64,000 nt of DNA from Rivularia sp. PCC 7116 (GTDB taxonomy: Bacteria > Cyanobacteriota > Cyanobacteriia > Cyanobacteriales > Nostocaceae): positions 2,108,001-2,172,000 of the forward strand of contig NC_019678.1 in assembly GCF_000316665.1 (NCBI RefSeq). Direction: 5' to 3'. Under the pieces are notes generated by a model. The model made no database searches, had not been told where the DNA came from, and saw only the letters and a list, made by a program, of their open reading frames with translations. Shown here piece after piece: positions 28,347-37,582 of this stretch. Positions within the stretch are counted from its first letter, which is position 1. Every line of letters starts with the position of its first letter. A program made the position numbers and the translations under genes.

Positions 28347-29259
28347 ATTCTACCAATATTGTAAACTGGCTATTTTTTATATCTAGGCTAACTAACTGGT
28401 TATATGCTAAATCAATATCTGATTCTGAATTATTAACTAGTAAATTTTCAACATAATCTACACCTTCTAAATCATCCAATATTTTATATAATTCGGATAG
28501 ATAAATACCTCTAGCAAATGGCCATCCTTTACCACCCCAATATTTTCCAGAGTGCAAGGGATGAAAGAACCAATTAACTTCATTTTTGGCATTTTCTTTA
28601 ATTTCTTCTGCTTTTGTGCCATCTTGAACTACTATTTCCGCTGTTACGGCTACCGATACATATAAAGGTTCTACAATATGTAAACGAGTAGTTAAAAGTT
28701 TTCGTTCGTTCAGAAAATCAAGTAATTCTTTATATTTGTTATTATTATTGTTCTCTTGACTATTCTGTTCCGGAACAACGATTAAACTAATATTACCTTT
28801 AGCAACTGTTTCAGTATTAGATTCAGATAAATTACGTTGTGCTAAACATTTAACTCGCGCAATTTTTAAAGTCGAATCTGACGATGTATTCCAGTCTTCA
28901 ATAATTAGTTGTTCGTAGTCTATCGTCGTAACAGCCCGATAACGTTGACGTAATTCTAATAAGGTTTTATTAATCTCCGACTGTAAACTTTGTTGTCTCT
29001 CTTTAGCAGGAATATTAGGTAAATTCCATTGTTCTCCTTTAAGTAAACTGATAAAACTGGCATAATTTTCATCACCAATTTGATTAACCCGGTAAAGAGT
29101 CATTTCGCTTAACCAAGCTAATAATTCAATCAGAATAATTCCCGTATCTGATGGGTTATAATCAGTCCATTCAGAATATTCAACCGAAATTTGAGAAATT
29201 GCTGATTCTACTAAGTCAGCATAGGTACGGTCATCGAGATTTGGTAATGGTAAGGGCAT
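28321..29259 (-). CDS. Baseplate assembly protein J-like (second copy)
   Basis: This 312-residue protein opens LDDRTYADLVESAISQI and WTDYNPSDTGIILIELLAWLSEM, the standard start of the putative baseplate assembly family (gp6/baseplate-J). It has the family's YEQLIIEDWN and ARVKCLA segments and a C-terminal WFFHPLHSGKYWGGKGWPFARGIYLSELYKILDDLEGVDYVENL. It is shorter than its neighbour, and the pair corresponds to Afp12 and Afp11. In contractile systems the two form the baseplate wedge. Confidence 0.85.
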   Translation of the reverse strand: MPLPLPNLDDRTYADLVESAISQISVEYSEWTDYNPSDTGIILIELLAWLSEMTLYRVNQIGDENYASFISLLKGEQWNLPNIPAKERQQSLQSEINKTLLELRQRYRAVTTIDYEQLIIEDWNTSSDSTLKIARVKCLAQRNLSESNTETVAKGNISLIVVPEQNSQENNNNNKYKELLDFLNERKLLTTRLHIVEPLYVSVAVTAEIVVQDGTKAEEIKENAKNEVNWFFHPLHSGKYWGGKGWPFARGIYLSELYKILDDLEGVDYVENLLVNNSESDIDLAYNQLVSLDIKNSQFTILVEFDNDQKPI

Positions 29260-29300
29260 AAGTTAAGATGGGAATAGGGCATTGGGAATTGTAAATTTAT

Positions 29301-32300
29301 TTATGACTTTAAATTAATAGTATGATTGCCAGAATATATTAAAGTGTCGGCATTTAGAGATGAGACATTATCTGTTAATGATGATATTTCTAATGAATCA
29401 ACATAATTAACTCCAGGAATAGATTGAATTATGGCGTAAAAATCAGATTTACGGGGATAGCGTCCAAATTGCCATCCTTCCCCTTTACCTCCAGTCAATG
29501 GATGAAGAAAAGCTTCTAAGCGTTGTTTGATATTGTTTAACAGCATATCTGCACCTTCGAGAGATACAGGACTTATAGTTGCATTAACGATGACTTCTTG
29601 CCATTGGGGAGCAGTGACTATTAAATCTACCGTAGGTTCACACCGGGAAAGAATATAGATTTCGACTTGCTTGAGTAAAGCTAAACTGGGAATTGGTTGA
29701 TTTTTGCTACTATAGGGCAGAATAATTAATTTAACTTGTCCTGCTCGATTGTTAATTTCCTCCACTAACTTTTCAAATTCGCTATATTTGGGAATTGATT
29801 TTTTTTCGTCAAGAAAATCTTGAAAAGAAATATCTGGGTTGCTGGGATCTAACCAAAGGTTTTCATTGAAGGAACTAAAGTTTGCCGTTGCCAAATCTGG
29901 TGTAACAACTTTTACTCTGGCAACATTAGTAGAAGCTTCATAAGCTAAATCTTCGATGTCTTCAAGGGTAACAGCGCGATCGCGATGACGGAGTTGTTTT
30001 GGTACGCGTTTTTTCAGTATTTCCAAGGTTTCTTGTTCCGCACCTCCTGCTGATGGTTCGAGGTTAATGACTCGATCAATATAGGGAATAGTAGTTTTGA
30101 GTTGAGTAATGGTTTCTGAAGAGATGTTTCCTTGTTTACCTCCTCCAGTACGGTAAAAATTTAATCGAATATTATTCTGTCCTCTGGGAGGAATCATCCC
30201 TGCTCTCCCATCACCAAAACGAATTTCTCCGGTTTGTCGGTCTAAAGTATAATGACGATGATTGGCACCAGAACCGTAAAAATCTGGTACTTCTTGCCAA
30301 ATTACCCAAATTTCTTCTATTTCCCCGACATCATCTTGAATTACTTTAACTCTATCTGCTTCTAGTTCAACAGGAATTTGTTGTTCTTGAACATCTAGCT
30401 GTTGTCCTAATAAAATCGGACTGTTATTGGCAATAAAAACTTGATTTGCTTCGGAGTTACTTGAACCTAAAATCTCTTCTTGAAGACTGATTGCTTGAAA
30501 TGCCCACGTGGTATTTGTTAATATACGACGCAGACGAGGTTTAACCCGAAAATCACCATCTTTCCAACGAACTCGCAACCAATATAATTGTTTATCAAAG
30601 ATTTGTATTTGGCTGAAATCTACGGGTGGAATAAATTGAATTAAACCCGATTGAGAAAATGCTTGGGTTTCATCTTGTACTCCTAATAGTTGCCAACCGT
30701 GATTACTTGAATATTCCCAAACTAATTCGGGTTTCACGGTTTCCGATGGAATATCAGCCGATAATTCTTCTGGTGATGGTGGTTCAACTTGAGCGTAAAG
30801 GGTGACTGTTTTATTGTCAAAAGATTTATCAAATCCGAGATAAAGTGTTGGTTGTTTATCTAAAGTGGGTGTAAAAGGTTGAAAGTTACCATTTCCCTCA
30901 GAATATTCATAATTGTTATTAGAAAGATAAATAGATTTTTCCTGTAGTTCAAATTTGTAACTTAATTTTAATGATTTAATCAGAGGGGGGTCGTAAGTTG
31001 GAGGAATTGTTTCTGTAATAGTGTCTCTACGGAAAATTTTGGTTCCCTTTTTTCTCGCTTCAGGATTTATATTTGATGATACTGTGAAGGTACTTCCTTG
31101 AATTGTTTCAATTTGGTATTCTTCTCGTTTCTCTGTATTATTTTCTATCCATACCATCCGCACAATATCATTTGTACTGAGAAAATCGCTAGCATTTCCG
31201 ATAATGTTTATTTCTTGATTACTAGGACTATTATTTACTATGGCAACTTCATTATAAATAGCATACTTTCTTGTTTTGCTTGGGCTACCAAAATTACCTT
31301 GATTAATTCTAGCTCTCAGCCAATAACGAGTTTCTCCATTTACAGTACCCGGAGATGGGATATTTTCTAAGTTGGGAAATTCTAATTCTGTTTGAATATT
31401 ATTTGACTCTTTAATTTTTCGCCATTCTTGACCGTTACTAATTTCCCATATTATTTGTAAATTATCTGTTACTACTGGTTGATGATTTAACTCCAAATTA
31501 ATGATGATATTCATATTTGGCTTAATAAAATCATCGTCTAAAGCTATATAAAATGTATCATTTAATTCTGGCTGTTCGCCAAAAGGATAAAAATCTTTTG
31601 TCAAGTCCAAAGGGCTATTATTAAATAAACAAATATCAGGTATTAATTCGGTTTCGTCAATTTCTATTTTGCCTTGAATATTGGTAACTAGAGGTAAATT
31701 ATTAGCTATAGCAGCATCAGTAATATTAGTTAAACTTGCTCTCAGCCATTTTGCTTGTTGTCCGTTTATTTCTAAAGCTGTGGAAATCGGTAAATCTGAA
31801 AATGTAAATTGATTATTGCTATCAAAATCAGGAGTTTCAATTTCTTCCCATTTATAACCATTCCAGTAAAACCAATTAAGTTGTGAATTAGAAAATTGAC
31901 TGACGTTATCCCCAGAAAAAATCAGTTTAAAATCAATTAATTCCGGTAAACTAAAGATTTCCGGACAATTTATATAAAGAGAATGTTTGATAGCTTGATT
32001 CCCTTCAAAAGCGAGGAAAGCAGCATCTTTCTGTCCTATTGCTTCTAAAGTGCGGTTACTATAGTTATCTTTGTTAGGTTCTATTACAAATACCGCTTGC
32101 AATTGTGCTGTTGTTACTATCAATTCCCTATCGGTTTCAAAGACAATTTCTTCGTCCGAACCCTCTACTGGTGGTGCAGAAACTTGGGTACGAGCGGGAA
32201 CTAAAGCATCTAGGGGACTTCCTTCTGCTAAATAGAAGTTTAAAGGTACTTTGGCTGCTTGGGGTGGTTTGAGTTGTCCCCCGATTAAATCGAGGAAAGC

Positions 32301-32501
32301 TAAGAAATTTTTTTCAGGTACTTGATTGAGACGATTACCAATTAACTTTACCATCCGAGCAAAGATGCGAATTAATGCATCTCCTGCATCAACTTTTTCT
32401 ATAGCAGGTTTCCAATGGGTAAATTGTTGGGCTAATTTTTCAGTTTGCTCAACAATTTCCTCATAGGTACGCTGGTCAATTTTTGGAGGTAAAGAAGTCA
32501 T
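29301..32501 (-). CDS. Large baseplate assembly protein (gp6/Afp11-like)
   Basis: This 1066-residue protein begins LPPKIDQRTYEEIVEQTEKLAQQFTHW and DAGDALIRIFARM. It has long beta-rich inserts (about 200-640) and a baseplate-J core (about 740-1040) with RHYTLDRQTGEIRFGDGRAGM, RHRDRAVTLEDIEDLAYEA and TGGKGEGWQFGRYPRKSDFYAIIQSIPGVNYVDSLEI. It is the largest structural protein of the set. A baseplate wedge role is established for the family. It lies about 40 bp before the shorter J-like gene. Confidence 0.88.
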   Translation of the reverse strand: MTSLPPKIDQRTYEEIVEQTEKLAQQFTHWKPAIEKVDAGDALIRIFARMVKLIGNRLNQVPEKNFLAFLDLIGGQLKPPQAAKVPLNFYLAEGSPLDALVPARTQVSAPPVEGSDEEIVFETDRELIVTTAQLQAVFVIEPNKDNYSNRTLEAIGQKDAAFLAFEGNQAIKHSLYINCPEIFSLPELIDFKLIFSGDNVSQFSNSQLNWFYWNGYKWEEIETPDFDSNNQFTFSDLPISTALEINGQQAKWLRASLTNITDAAIANNLPLVTNIQGKIEIDETELIPDICLFNNSPLDLTKDFYPFGEQPELNDTFYIALDDDFIKPNMNIIINLELNHQPVVTDNLQIIWEISNGQEWRKIKESNNIQTELEFPNLENIPSPGTVNGETRYWLRARINQGNFGSPSKTRKYAIYNEVAIVNNSPSNQEINIIGNASDFLSTNDIVRMVWIENNTEKREEYQIETIQGSTFTVSSNINPEARKKGTKIFRRDTITETIPPTYDPPLIKSLKLSYKFELQEKSIYLSNNNYEYSEGNGNFQPFTPTLDKQPTLYLGFDKSFDNKTVTLYAQVEPPSPEELSADIPSETVKPELVWEYSSNHGWQLLGVQDETQAFSQSGLIQFIPPVDFSQIQIFDKQLYWLRVRWKDGDFRVKPRLRRILTNTTWAFQAISLQEEILGSSNSEANQVFIANNSPILLGQQLDVQEQQIPVELEADRVKVIQDDVGEIEEIWVIWQEVPDFYGSGANHRHYTLDRQTGEIRFGDGRAGMIPPRGQNNIRLNFYRTGGGKQGNISSETITQLKTTIPYIDRVINLEPSAGGAEQETLEILKKRVPKQLRHRDRAVTLEDIEDLAYEASTNVARVKVVTPDLATANFSSFNENLWLDPSNPDISFQDFLDEKKSIPKYSEFEKLVEEINNRAGQVKLIILPYSSKNQPIPSLALLKQVEIYILSRCEPTVDLIVTAPQWQEVIVNATISPVSLEGADMLLNNIKQRLEAFLHPLTGGKGEGWQFGRYPRKSDFYAIIQSIPGVNYVDSLEISSLTDNVSSLNADTLIYSGNHTINLKS

Positions 32502-32544
32502 AATTAATTACCTTAATCAAATACTTTAATAAACTAAGTAAAAC

Positions 32545-32572
32545 GAGTAATGAGTAATGAGTAATGAGTAAC
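32545..32572. repeat. Heptanucleotide tandem repeat (GAGTAAT)
   Basis: Four copies of GAGTAAY lie in the gap between the large baseplate gene and the gp25-like gene. Confidence 0.8.
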
Positions 32573-32609
32573 AACTAATATCATTTCTTTATAAAGATGC
32601 GCCGAATTC

Positions 32610-32627
32610 AGCCTACGCAGGTAGGCT
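32610..32627. repeat. Dispersed hairpin repeat in the baseplate gene gap
   Basis: AGCCTAC and GTAGGCT pair across GCAG. A second small stem, CACTCT/AGAGTG, follows near 32643-32658. This resembles a dispersed cyanobacterial intergenic repeat; it splits the operon between gp25-like and baseplate-J genes. Confidence 0.55.
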
Positions 32628-32699
32628 TTGTATCAGTAGCTCCACTCTTTCAGAGTGAGAGCGATTGAGCGCAGCCTCATACAGAATTGGTATAACAAA

Positions 32700-33086
32700 T
32701 TACTGTAAATAAAAAGGATAAACTAAATTAAAAATATTATTTGTTGTGCGAATTTGATAATTAACTTGAATTAAAATTAAATTTGGTTGACTTGAATCGG
32801 GAATTGTATCTACATCTAAAACATCAATTCGAGGTTCCCATTCAATTAAAGCGTCTCGGACATCACTAACAATTTGTCCCACCGTTCCTAAGCTATTGGG
32901 AGCAAAAACTTTCTCGTGAATATTACAGCCAAAATTGGGACGCATGACTCGTTCTCCTTTGGATGTACTCAAAATCATCCAAATCGATTGACGGACGCAA
33001 TCTTCATATTTTGCTACCTTTATTTGACCGTTTTCATCAAGTTCAACCGGTGAAGTCCATCCCACCCCTAAAAAATCAACATCCAC
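32700..33086 (-). CDS. GPW/gp25 family baseplate wedge protein
   Basis: This 128-residue protein has the gp25 signature: GERVMRPNFGCNIHEKVFAPNS, then a helix (VSDVRDALIEWEPRI) and paired beta strands (LILIQVNYQIRTTNN). Members initiate sheath polymerisation from the baseplate (equivalent to Afp9). The length is normal for the family. Its start overlaps the stop of the VgrG-like gene by one base. Confidence 0.92.
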   Translation of the reverse strand: MDVDFLGVGWTSPVELDENGQIKVAKYEDCVRQSIWMILSTSKGERVMRPNFGCNIHEKVFAPNSLGTVGQIVSDVRDALIEWEPRIDVLDVDTIPDSSQPNLILIQVNYQIRTTNNIFNLVYPFYLQ

Positions 33087-33769
33087 TACATCACCTCCAA
33101 GGAACCATCATTAACTTTCACCCCAGCAGAACATTTAATTCCTAAACCAGATTTTGCTGTAATATTACAATTGTTACCGGCTTCTAATTGATAATTTTCT
33201 TTAGTTTTTATTGATAAATTGTTACATTCAATCGCAACATCATCATCGCTACTTTTTAAAGTAATTTTTCCTTTTGTTTCAATAGTTAAATCTTTTTCAA
33301 CTGTAATATTCATTTTATTATCTTTGGAATCAATCAAAATTTGATTATTACCAGTTTTATCTTGAATCACAATTTTTTCTTCTCCATCAGTATCATCTAA
33401 AATAATCTGATGACCGCTACGAGATTTAATCACTCGTTGATTATTTTTACCATCATCATTTTTTACAGGTGGTTTATCTTTACCGTTCCACAAAGCTCCC
33501 AAAATATAAGGAACATTCATATTACCTTGTTCAAAAGCAACTAAAACCTCATCGTCAATTTCTGGTAAAAAGTAAATCCCCCGGTCATTTCCTGCCATTG
33601 GGGTTAAAACTCTAGCCCAATAGCTTTCTTCTGTTTGAGAAAGCCAAGGGAATTTTACTTTCACCCTTCCTAATCCATCTGGGTCTTTATTATTAGTAAC
33701 TATGCCAATTGTGACACCTGGGAAATGATTATTTTGTTTATTATCAAGTAATAAATCGTATCCGTTCAT
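33086..33769 (-). CDS. VgrG/gp5-like spike protein (baseplate V family)
   Basis: This 227-residue protein has an OB-fold (about 15-100; GVTIGIVTNNKDPDGLGRVKVKFPWL, WARVLTPMAG, EIDDEVLVAFEQGN) followed by a triple-stranded beta-helix needle (about 115-227) with alternating strands. It lacks the gp27-like part, which the neighbouring gpD-like gene supplies, so the VgrG architecture is split into two genes as in Afp8 relatives. It forms the central puncturing spike. Confidence 0.9.
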   Translation of the reverse strand: MNGYDLLLDNKQNNHFPGVTIGIVTNNKDPDGLGRVKVKFPWLSQTEESYWARVLTPMAGNDRGIYFLPEIDDEVLVAFEQGNMNVPYILGALWNGKDKPPVKNDDGKNNQRVIKSRSGHQIILDDTDGEEKIVIQDKTGNNQILIDSKDNKMNITVEKDLTIETKGKITLKSSDDDVAIECNNLSIKTKENYQLEAGNNCNITAKSGLGIKCSAGVKVNDGSLEVM

Positions 33770-34830
33770 ATCGCATTCCTCTTGACAGTAAACGAAGTTT
33801 GATAACCTTGATTTCTCGAATAAATATGTTTTGCACTGGTGATATAATAAATACCGCTAAATCTTGTCCCGACTCCAGCAATTTCAATTACCTTCCCAGC
33901 ACGTAAATCGGGATTACCTTGACAACTTCCTTCACCAGTAATGTAAGAAAGCAGCCCATTTTGAAACTGTCCTAATGCCATGCCATCAGCTTCAGCTTTA
34001 CTCGATACAGCTTGATTAACTATCGTATAACTCGATTCTCCAAAGGCTTTTTTAACGGTTTTTGCACCAGAAGTTGAACCTCCCATTAATCCAGCTTCTT
34101 TTCCTACACTAGCATTTCCTACTATCTCTTTCTTTTCTTGAGGAATCCAACCTCTGACTTCAAATTTATGTACTTGGCTCAGAGTACTTAAACGAGGTAA
34201 AAATTCTTGTAAACCTTCTCCATAAGTCAAAGTTGAAATTTTAGATTTACTATTATTATGAGGACGAAAAAAAAGAGTTTTATTGTCTACCATCACTTCG
34301 TAACCAATACGTCCCGCTCGCTCTTGTAAAAATTCCCAATCTGTTTGATTGTGCTGTAAAATATATTCTAATTTAACTTTACTATCAGTAACTTTTGGTG
34401 TCAGTCCTCTGCTTCTAGCAATTTGACTAACAACATCACTATCTTTCATTTGTAAAAATGATTTTGTATGATGACCTCTCAACAAACGATGACGTAAATC
34501 GTGACCTCTTACTACTAATATTGGATTTGCATCTTGGGTATATTCTGGTTCTAATCCTGTAATTTCTCCCACCATTACAGTTTTAATTTCTTGCTCGTAT
34601 CCCATTTGAATTTCGACTTCATTGCCAATATCAAATGTTTTGTCATCAACCCAGGTCATTTCTTGTTTTACCAAATCCCAAGTAACTAATTGCAATTCAA
34701 ACATACTCGGAGCTTCTAAATCCTCGGATACCGTAACCGAAACTAGATCGGCTTTTATTCCCGAACTAAGGGATTTACCTTGAATCAAAATTTGTAAATT
34801 AGGGTTTAATAAAGAAGCATCATTTGGCAT
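33766..34830 (-). CDS. Phage late control D (gpD/gp27-like) hub protein
   Basis: This 354-residue protein has the features of the gpD/VgrG N-terminal half: SSGIKADLVSVTVSEDLEAPSMFEL, VMVGEITGLEPEY, GHDLRHRLLRGHHTKSF, and ILQHNQTDWEFLQERAGRIGYEV. It forms the hub ring that holds the spike. It overlaps the spike gene by 4 bp. Confidence 0.9.
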   Translation of the reverse strand: MPNDASLLNPNLQILIQGKSLSSGIKADLVSVTVSEDLEAPSMFELQLVTWDLVKQEMTWVDDKTFDIGNEVEIQMGYEQEIKTVMVGEITGLEPEYTQDANPILVVRGHDLRHRLLRGHHTKSFLQMKDSDVVSQIARSRGLTPKVTDSKVKLEYILQHNQTDWEFLQERAGRIGYEVMVDNKTLFFRPHNNSKSKISTLTYGEGLQEFLPRLSTLSQVHKFEVRGWIPQEKKEIVGNASVGKEAGLMGGSTSGAKTVKKAFGESSYTIVNQAVSSKAEADGMALGQFQNGLLSYITGEGSCQGNPDLRAGKVIEIAGVGTRFSGIYYITSAKHIYSRNQGYQTSFTVKRNAI

Positions 34831-34842
34831 GATTTAATTCCT

Positions 34843-35496
34843 CTAAGTTAAACTATTAATTCGTAAAGGAGGAATTGTTAAAACCATTCCGGGATTTAAT
34901 TTTCGGGGATTAATGAGACGATTTTCTTCAGCGATTATACGCCATAAAGAAGGGTCGTTATATTCTTCAGTGGCAATACTACTTAAAGTTTCTCCTCGTT
35001 TGACAATTCTTACAGGATCATCAATTGGATTCTCAATTTTCGCATTTTTTTGCGGTTCTCTCCACTCTTTAAATGTACAGTTTAAAGTTGCTCTCACGGG
35101 TGTAGCATCTTCTAGAAAATGGGTAAGTCTTTTAGTGACACTTTCTAAAAAACCATCGGGTAATAACACGCTATCTTTACCGGAAATAGTCCCCCAAATT
35201 AACTGACAGCGAGGAGGACGTTTAGAATTTTTTCCAATCCGGGGTTGAGTCAAACTAAAAATTTTGCGGGTATAGTTTTGGACGTTTTCAGGTGGAATTC
35301 CTGTAAGTGTGGTGTCAAAAAATAATTCCAGGCTGAGTCTAGTTAATTCTTTGGAAGTTACCGGATTGTTTTTGTCCATTATCCACCCAGTTTTGCTTAT
35401 TTCCACTTGGTTTGGGTTAAATAAAACTTTGAATTCATCCGCAAAATCTCCGGGATTATTTTTTTCAGCTTTGATAGTTAATTTTTCTAATGTCAT
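34843..35496 (-). CDS. LysM-containing tube-baseplate connector
   Basis: This 217-residue protein has an N-terminal contractile-system domain (about 1-150; FADEFKVLFNPNQVEISKTGWI) and a C-terminal LysM module (about 165-213; VKRGETLSSIATEEYNDPSLWRIIAEENR). In contractile systems this LysM protein joins inner tube and hub (Afp7/gp53-like) rather than binding peptidoglycan. It overlaps the gene upstream by 4 bp. Confidence 0.9.
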   Translation of the reverse strand: MTLEKLTIKAEKNNPGDFADEFKVLFNPNQVEISKTGWIMDKNNPVTSKELTRLSLELFFDTTLTGIPPENVQNYTRKIFSLTQPRIGKNSKRPPRCQLIWGTISGKDSVLLPDGFLESVTKRLTHFLEDATPVRATLNCTFKEWREPQKNAKIENPIDDPVRIVKRGETLSSIATEEYNDPSLWRIIAEENRLINPRKLNPGMVLTIPPLRINSLT

Positions 35497-36806
35497 CGAG
35501 TTTTCCCTCTACGTTCGCTTTCAATTACTAAACGTCGCATTAGTTTGCGCTCAACTTGATTAACTATGGTATCTACATCTATCTTTTTTAAATTGTTGGA
35601 ATTTGATTGATTAGCCAAGGGAGAAACAATAGTTTCTGCTGGTGGTGAAGGTAATGGTAATACTTTAGGAAGTGAAGAAGAATTATTATTCGATAAGTTG
35701 GGTTGAGAATTATTAGTTATTTGCGATGAGGAATAATTTTTTGTTAAAGGTAAAGATTGATTTCTTTCAGGGGTATTAATAGATGGAGTAATAGTGACTA
35801 CGGGAAGATGATGATTCTTTTGAGAATTTGAATAATTTCTATTTAATGATGTTTCTTTTTTTATTGAATTATTTTTATCAGTTGAAGGTTGAGTAGTTAC
35901 TATGGGTAGATTTGTTAAATTAATTTCAGTCCCTAAGTTTTCTTGTTTGCTATAAATAATATTTTCGGAATTATTTTCTAGTTGAGTTTGTTTGGAATTA
36001 GTGAAAGTATTTAAAGGATTAGTAACTGGGAGTTGGGATGAGAATAAATCTGAATTTTGTTGTTTGATTTGAACAATAGGAAGTTGTTGAGAAGCACTTA
36101 TAAAACTTTGTAATAATGGCATCTCTCCGGTTTCTGTTATTTGTTCGGATATTGCTTGGGATGAAACAACCGGAATTTGTGGAGAAGATATAGAAGTTTG
36201 ATTAATTTGATTATTGTGATTTTCTAAACCAAGAGCAGGGGTAATATTTTCTGAGTTTTTGATGTTATCAACTGATTTAATTGTCGAAGATTGAGAATTA
36301 TCTGACTTTCGTTGAATTAAAGGTACAGAATTATTCTCTTTTTTGGTATTCGATTGTAACGGCATTTCTTCGCTTTCTGTTAGTTGTTCAGATATTGCTT
36401 GGGATGAAACAACCGGAATTTGTGAAGAAGAGATAGAAGTTTGGTTAATTTGATTTTCTAAATTAAGAGAAGGGGTAATATTATCAATTGGCTTTTCTTT
36501 TCGTTGAATTACAGGAGATGTTGATGTAAATTTATTTTCTCCGCTTTCTATTCCCGATTGATTGGTTGCTGAAACAGGTTGTGCATAAACAATAGGAACA
36601 TCGTTAGATACACCAGTATTAACATTACCCCAACGTTGTATTTGTTGACCTAGAAGAGGTAAACGATTTAAAAGGCGATCGCAACGATTTATGATACGCT
36701 GACTCATAGATATTTTCATCATCCCCGGTTGATTTAAGGGACGATTCAGCCGATTGAGTAAACCAGTATTTAAGGAATCTTGCCAATTTGAGGAAACATC
36801 TGTCAT
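35493..36806 (-). CDS. Repetitive, probably disordered injection-system protein
   Basis: This 437-residue protein is not recognised as a family. Residues 1-60 are basic and helical, the middle (60-400) is low-complexity Ser/Gln/Asn/Thr/Pro, and the last 28 residues form a charged helix (VDTIVNQVERKLMRRLVIES). A 40-residue block, with TSISSSQIPVVSSQAISEQ, is present twice. Short IQRK motifs at 99-103 and 163-167 resemble those of the DUF4157 protein encoded across the divergent promoter. Its position between tube and LysM genes matches the slot of the much smaller Afp6 (DUF5908). It could be a chaperone, ruler or cargo linker. Confidence 0.5.
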   Translation of the reverse strand: MTDVSSNWQDSLNTGLLNRLNRPLNQPGMMKISMSQRIINRCDRLLNRLPLLGQQIQRWGNVNTGVSNDVPIVYAQPVSATNQSGIESGENKFTSTSPVIQRKEKPIDNITPSLNLENQINQTSISSSQIPVVSSQAISEQLTESEEMPLQSNTKKENNSVPLIQRKSDNSQSSTIKSVDNIKNSENITPALGLENHNNQINQTSISSPQIPVVSSQAISEQITETGEMPLLQSFISASQQLPIVQIKQQNSDLFSSQLPVTNPLNTFTNSKQTQLENNSENIIYSKQENLGTEINLTNLPIVTTQPSTDKNNSIKKETSLNRNYSNSQKNHHLPVVTITPSINTPERNQSLPLTKNYSSSQITNNSQPNLSNNNSSSLPKVLPLPSPPAETIVSPLANQSNSNNLKKIDVDTIVNQVERKLMRRLVIESERRGKTR

Positions 36807-36896
36807 TTTTTTATCGCTTCATTTTATCAATTATTTTTCTAAACCAATTTCATCTTGATTTTTTTCAGGGATATTAAAAGCAATGTTATGTAAAAA

Positions 36897-37388
36897 TCAA
36901 AATCTACCAAATTTAGAAATTCCTTGATGAACCAGTTCAATTTTTTCCACAGCAATTTCATCATTACTAGCATTCAATTGTGGACCGTCCCATTTAACTG
37001 GATATGCATTTTTAAAACTCCACCACATCACGGGAATTTGCTGATTATTTAGTAAAATAACCGTACCATTTAACTGTTGAATTAATCCTTGATTTGTTGC
37101 TTCGTACCAAAGATAAAATAAATCAATATTAATTAATCCTCTATTTAAAACCAAATTCGGATAAGTCGTATGTTTGGGAAATTTATGTACAAAGCCATTT
37201 AATCCCCCCTCTTGATAACTTTCCAACTCAATTTCGCTACTTAAACCGCTAACTTCACTAAAACCACCAATAACAACCCCACCAATTTCAACCAAAAAGT
37301 TATAACCCATAAAGGGATCGTGTCCCAGAAAACTCGCTGTAGAACCAGCCGCTAAAACTGCATTCAGTCCGATAAGTTTAGGATTCAT
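36897..37388 (-). CDS. Inner tube protein 2 (gp19-like tail tube)
   Basis: This 163-residue protein has the tube fold signature: DPFMGYNFLVEIGGVVIGGFSEVSGL and a C-terminal DEIAVEKIELVHQGISKFGRF. It resembles the other tube gene (37969-38409). It corresponds to the initiator-type second tube (Afp5-like) rather than the main tube. Confidence 0.88.
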   Translation of the reverse strand: MNPKLIGLNAVLAAGSTASFLGHDPFMGYNFLVEIGGVVIGGFSEVSGLSSEIELESYQEGGLNGFVHKFPKHTTYPNLVLNRGLINIDLFYLWYEATNQGLIQQLNGTVILLNNQQIPVMWWSFKNAYPVKWDGPQLNASNDEIAVEKIELVHQGISKFGRF

Positions 37389-37405
37389 ACCACCTCCGGT
37401 TAAAT

Positions 37406-37582
37406 TTAGGAATTGTTGTTTTGCTCGTTTAGTCGCTGATTAATCTGCGCTACTTGAGCAACCCACTGCTGACGCTCTTGATGTTCCATTATCATTATCT
37501 GTTCGTAAGACCAATGAAAATGATAAGCAAGATAAGCTACCTCCTCCCTGAGTCTTTCTGGTGGGTAGCAAACTACTCCCCC
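37406..37582 (-). CDS. DUF6760-like small protein, in -1 frame with the upstream gene
   Basis: An open frame of 58 codons ends at TAA 37406-37408 and carries YPPERLREEVAYLAYHFHW and IMEHQERQQWVAQVAQINQR, which I recognise as the small DUF6760 protein found in cyanobacterial injection clusters. No ATG, GTG or TTG occurs in this frame between the preceding in-frame TGA (near 37600) and the conserved part. The upstream chaperone-like gene ends in the other frame at GTG GGG GAG TAG (37573-37584). A -1 shift on the G5 run (37578-37582) would fuse the two proteins. Alternatives are a homopolymer sequencing error or a non-standard start. Confidence 0.65.
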   Translation of the reverse strand, partial: GGVVCYPPERLREEVAYLAYHFHWSYEQIMIMEHQERQQWVAQVAQINQRLNEQNNNS

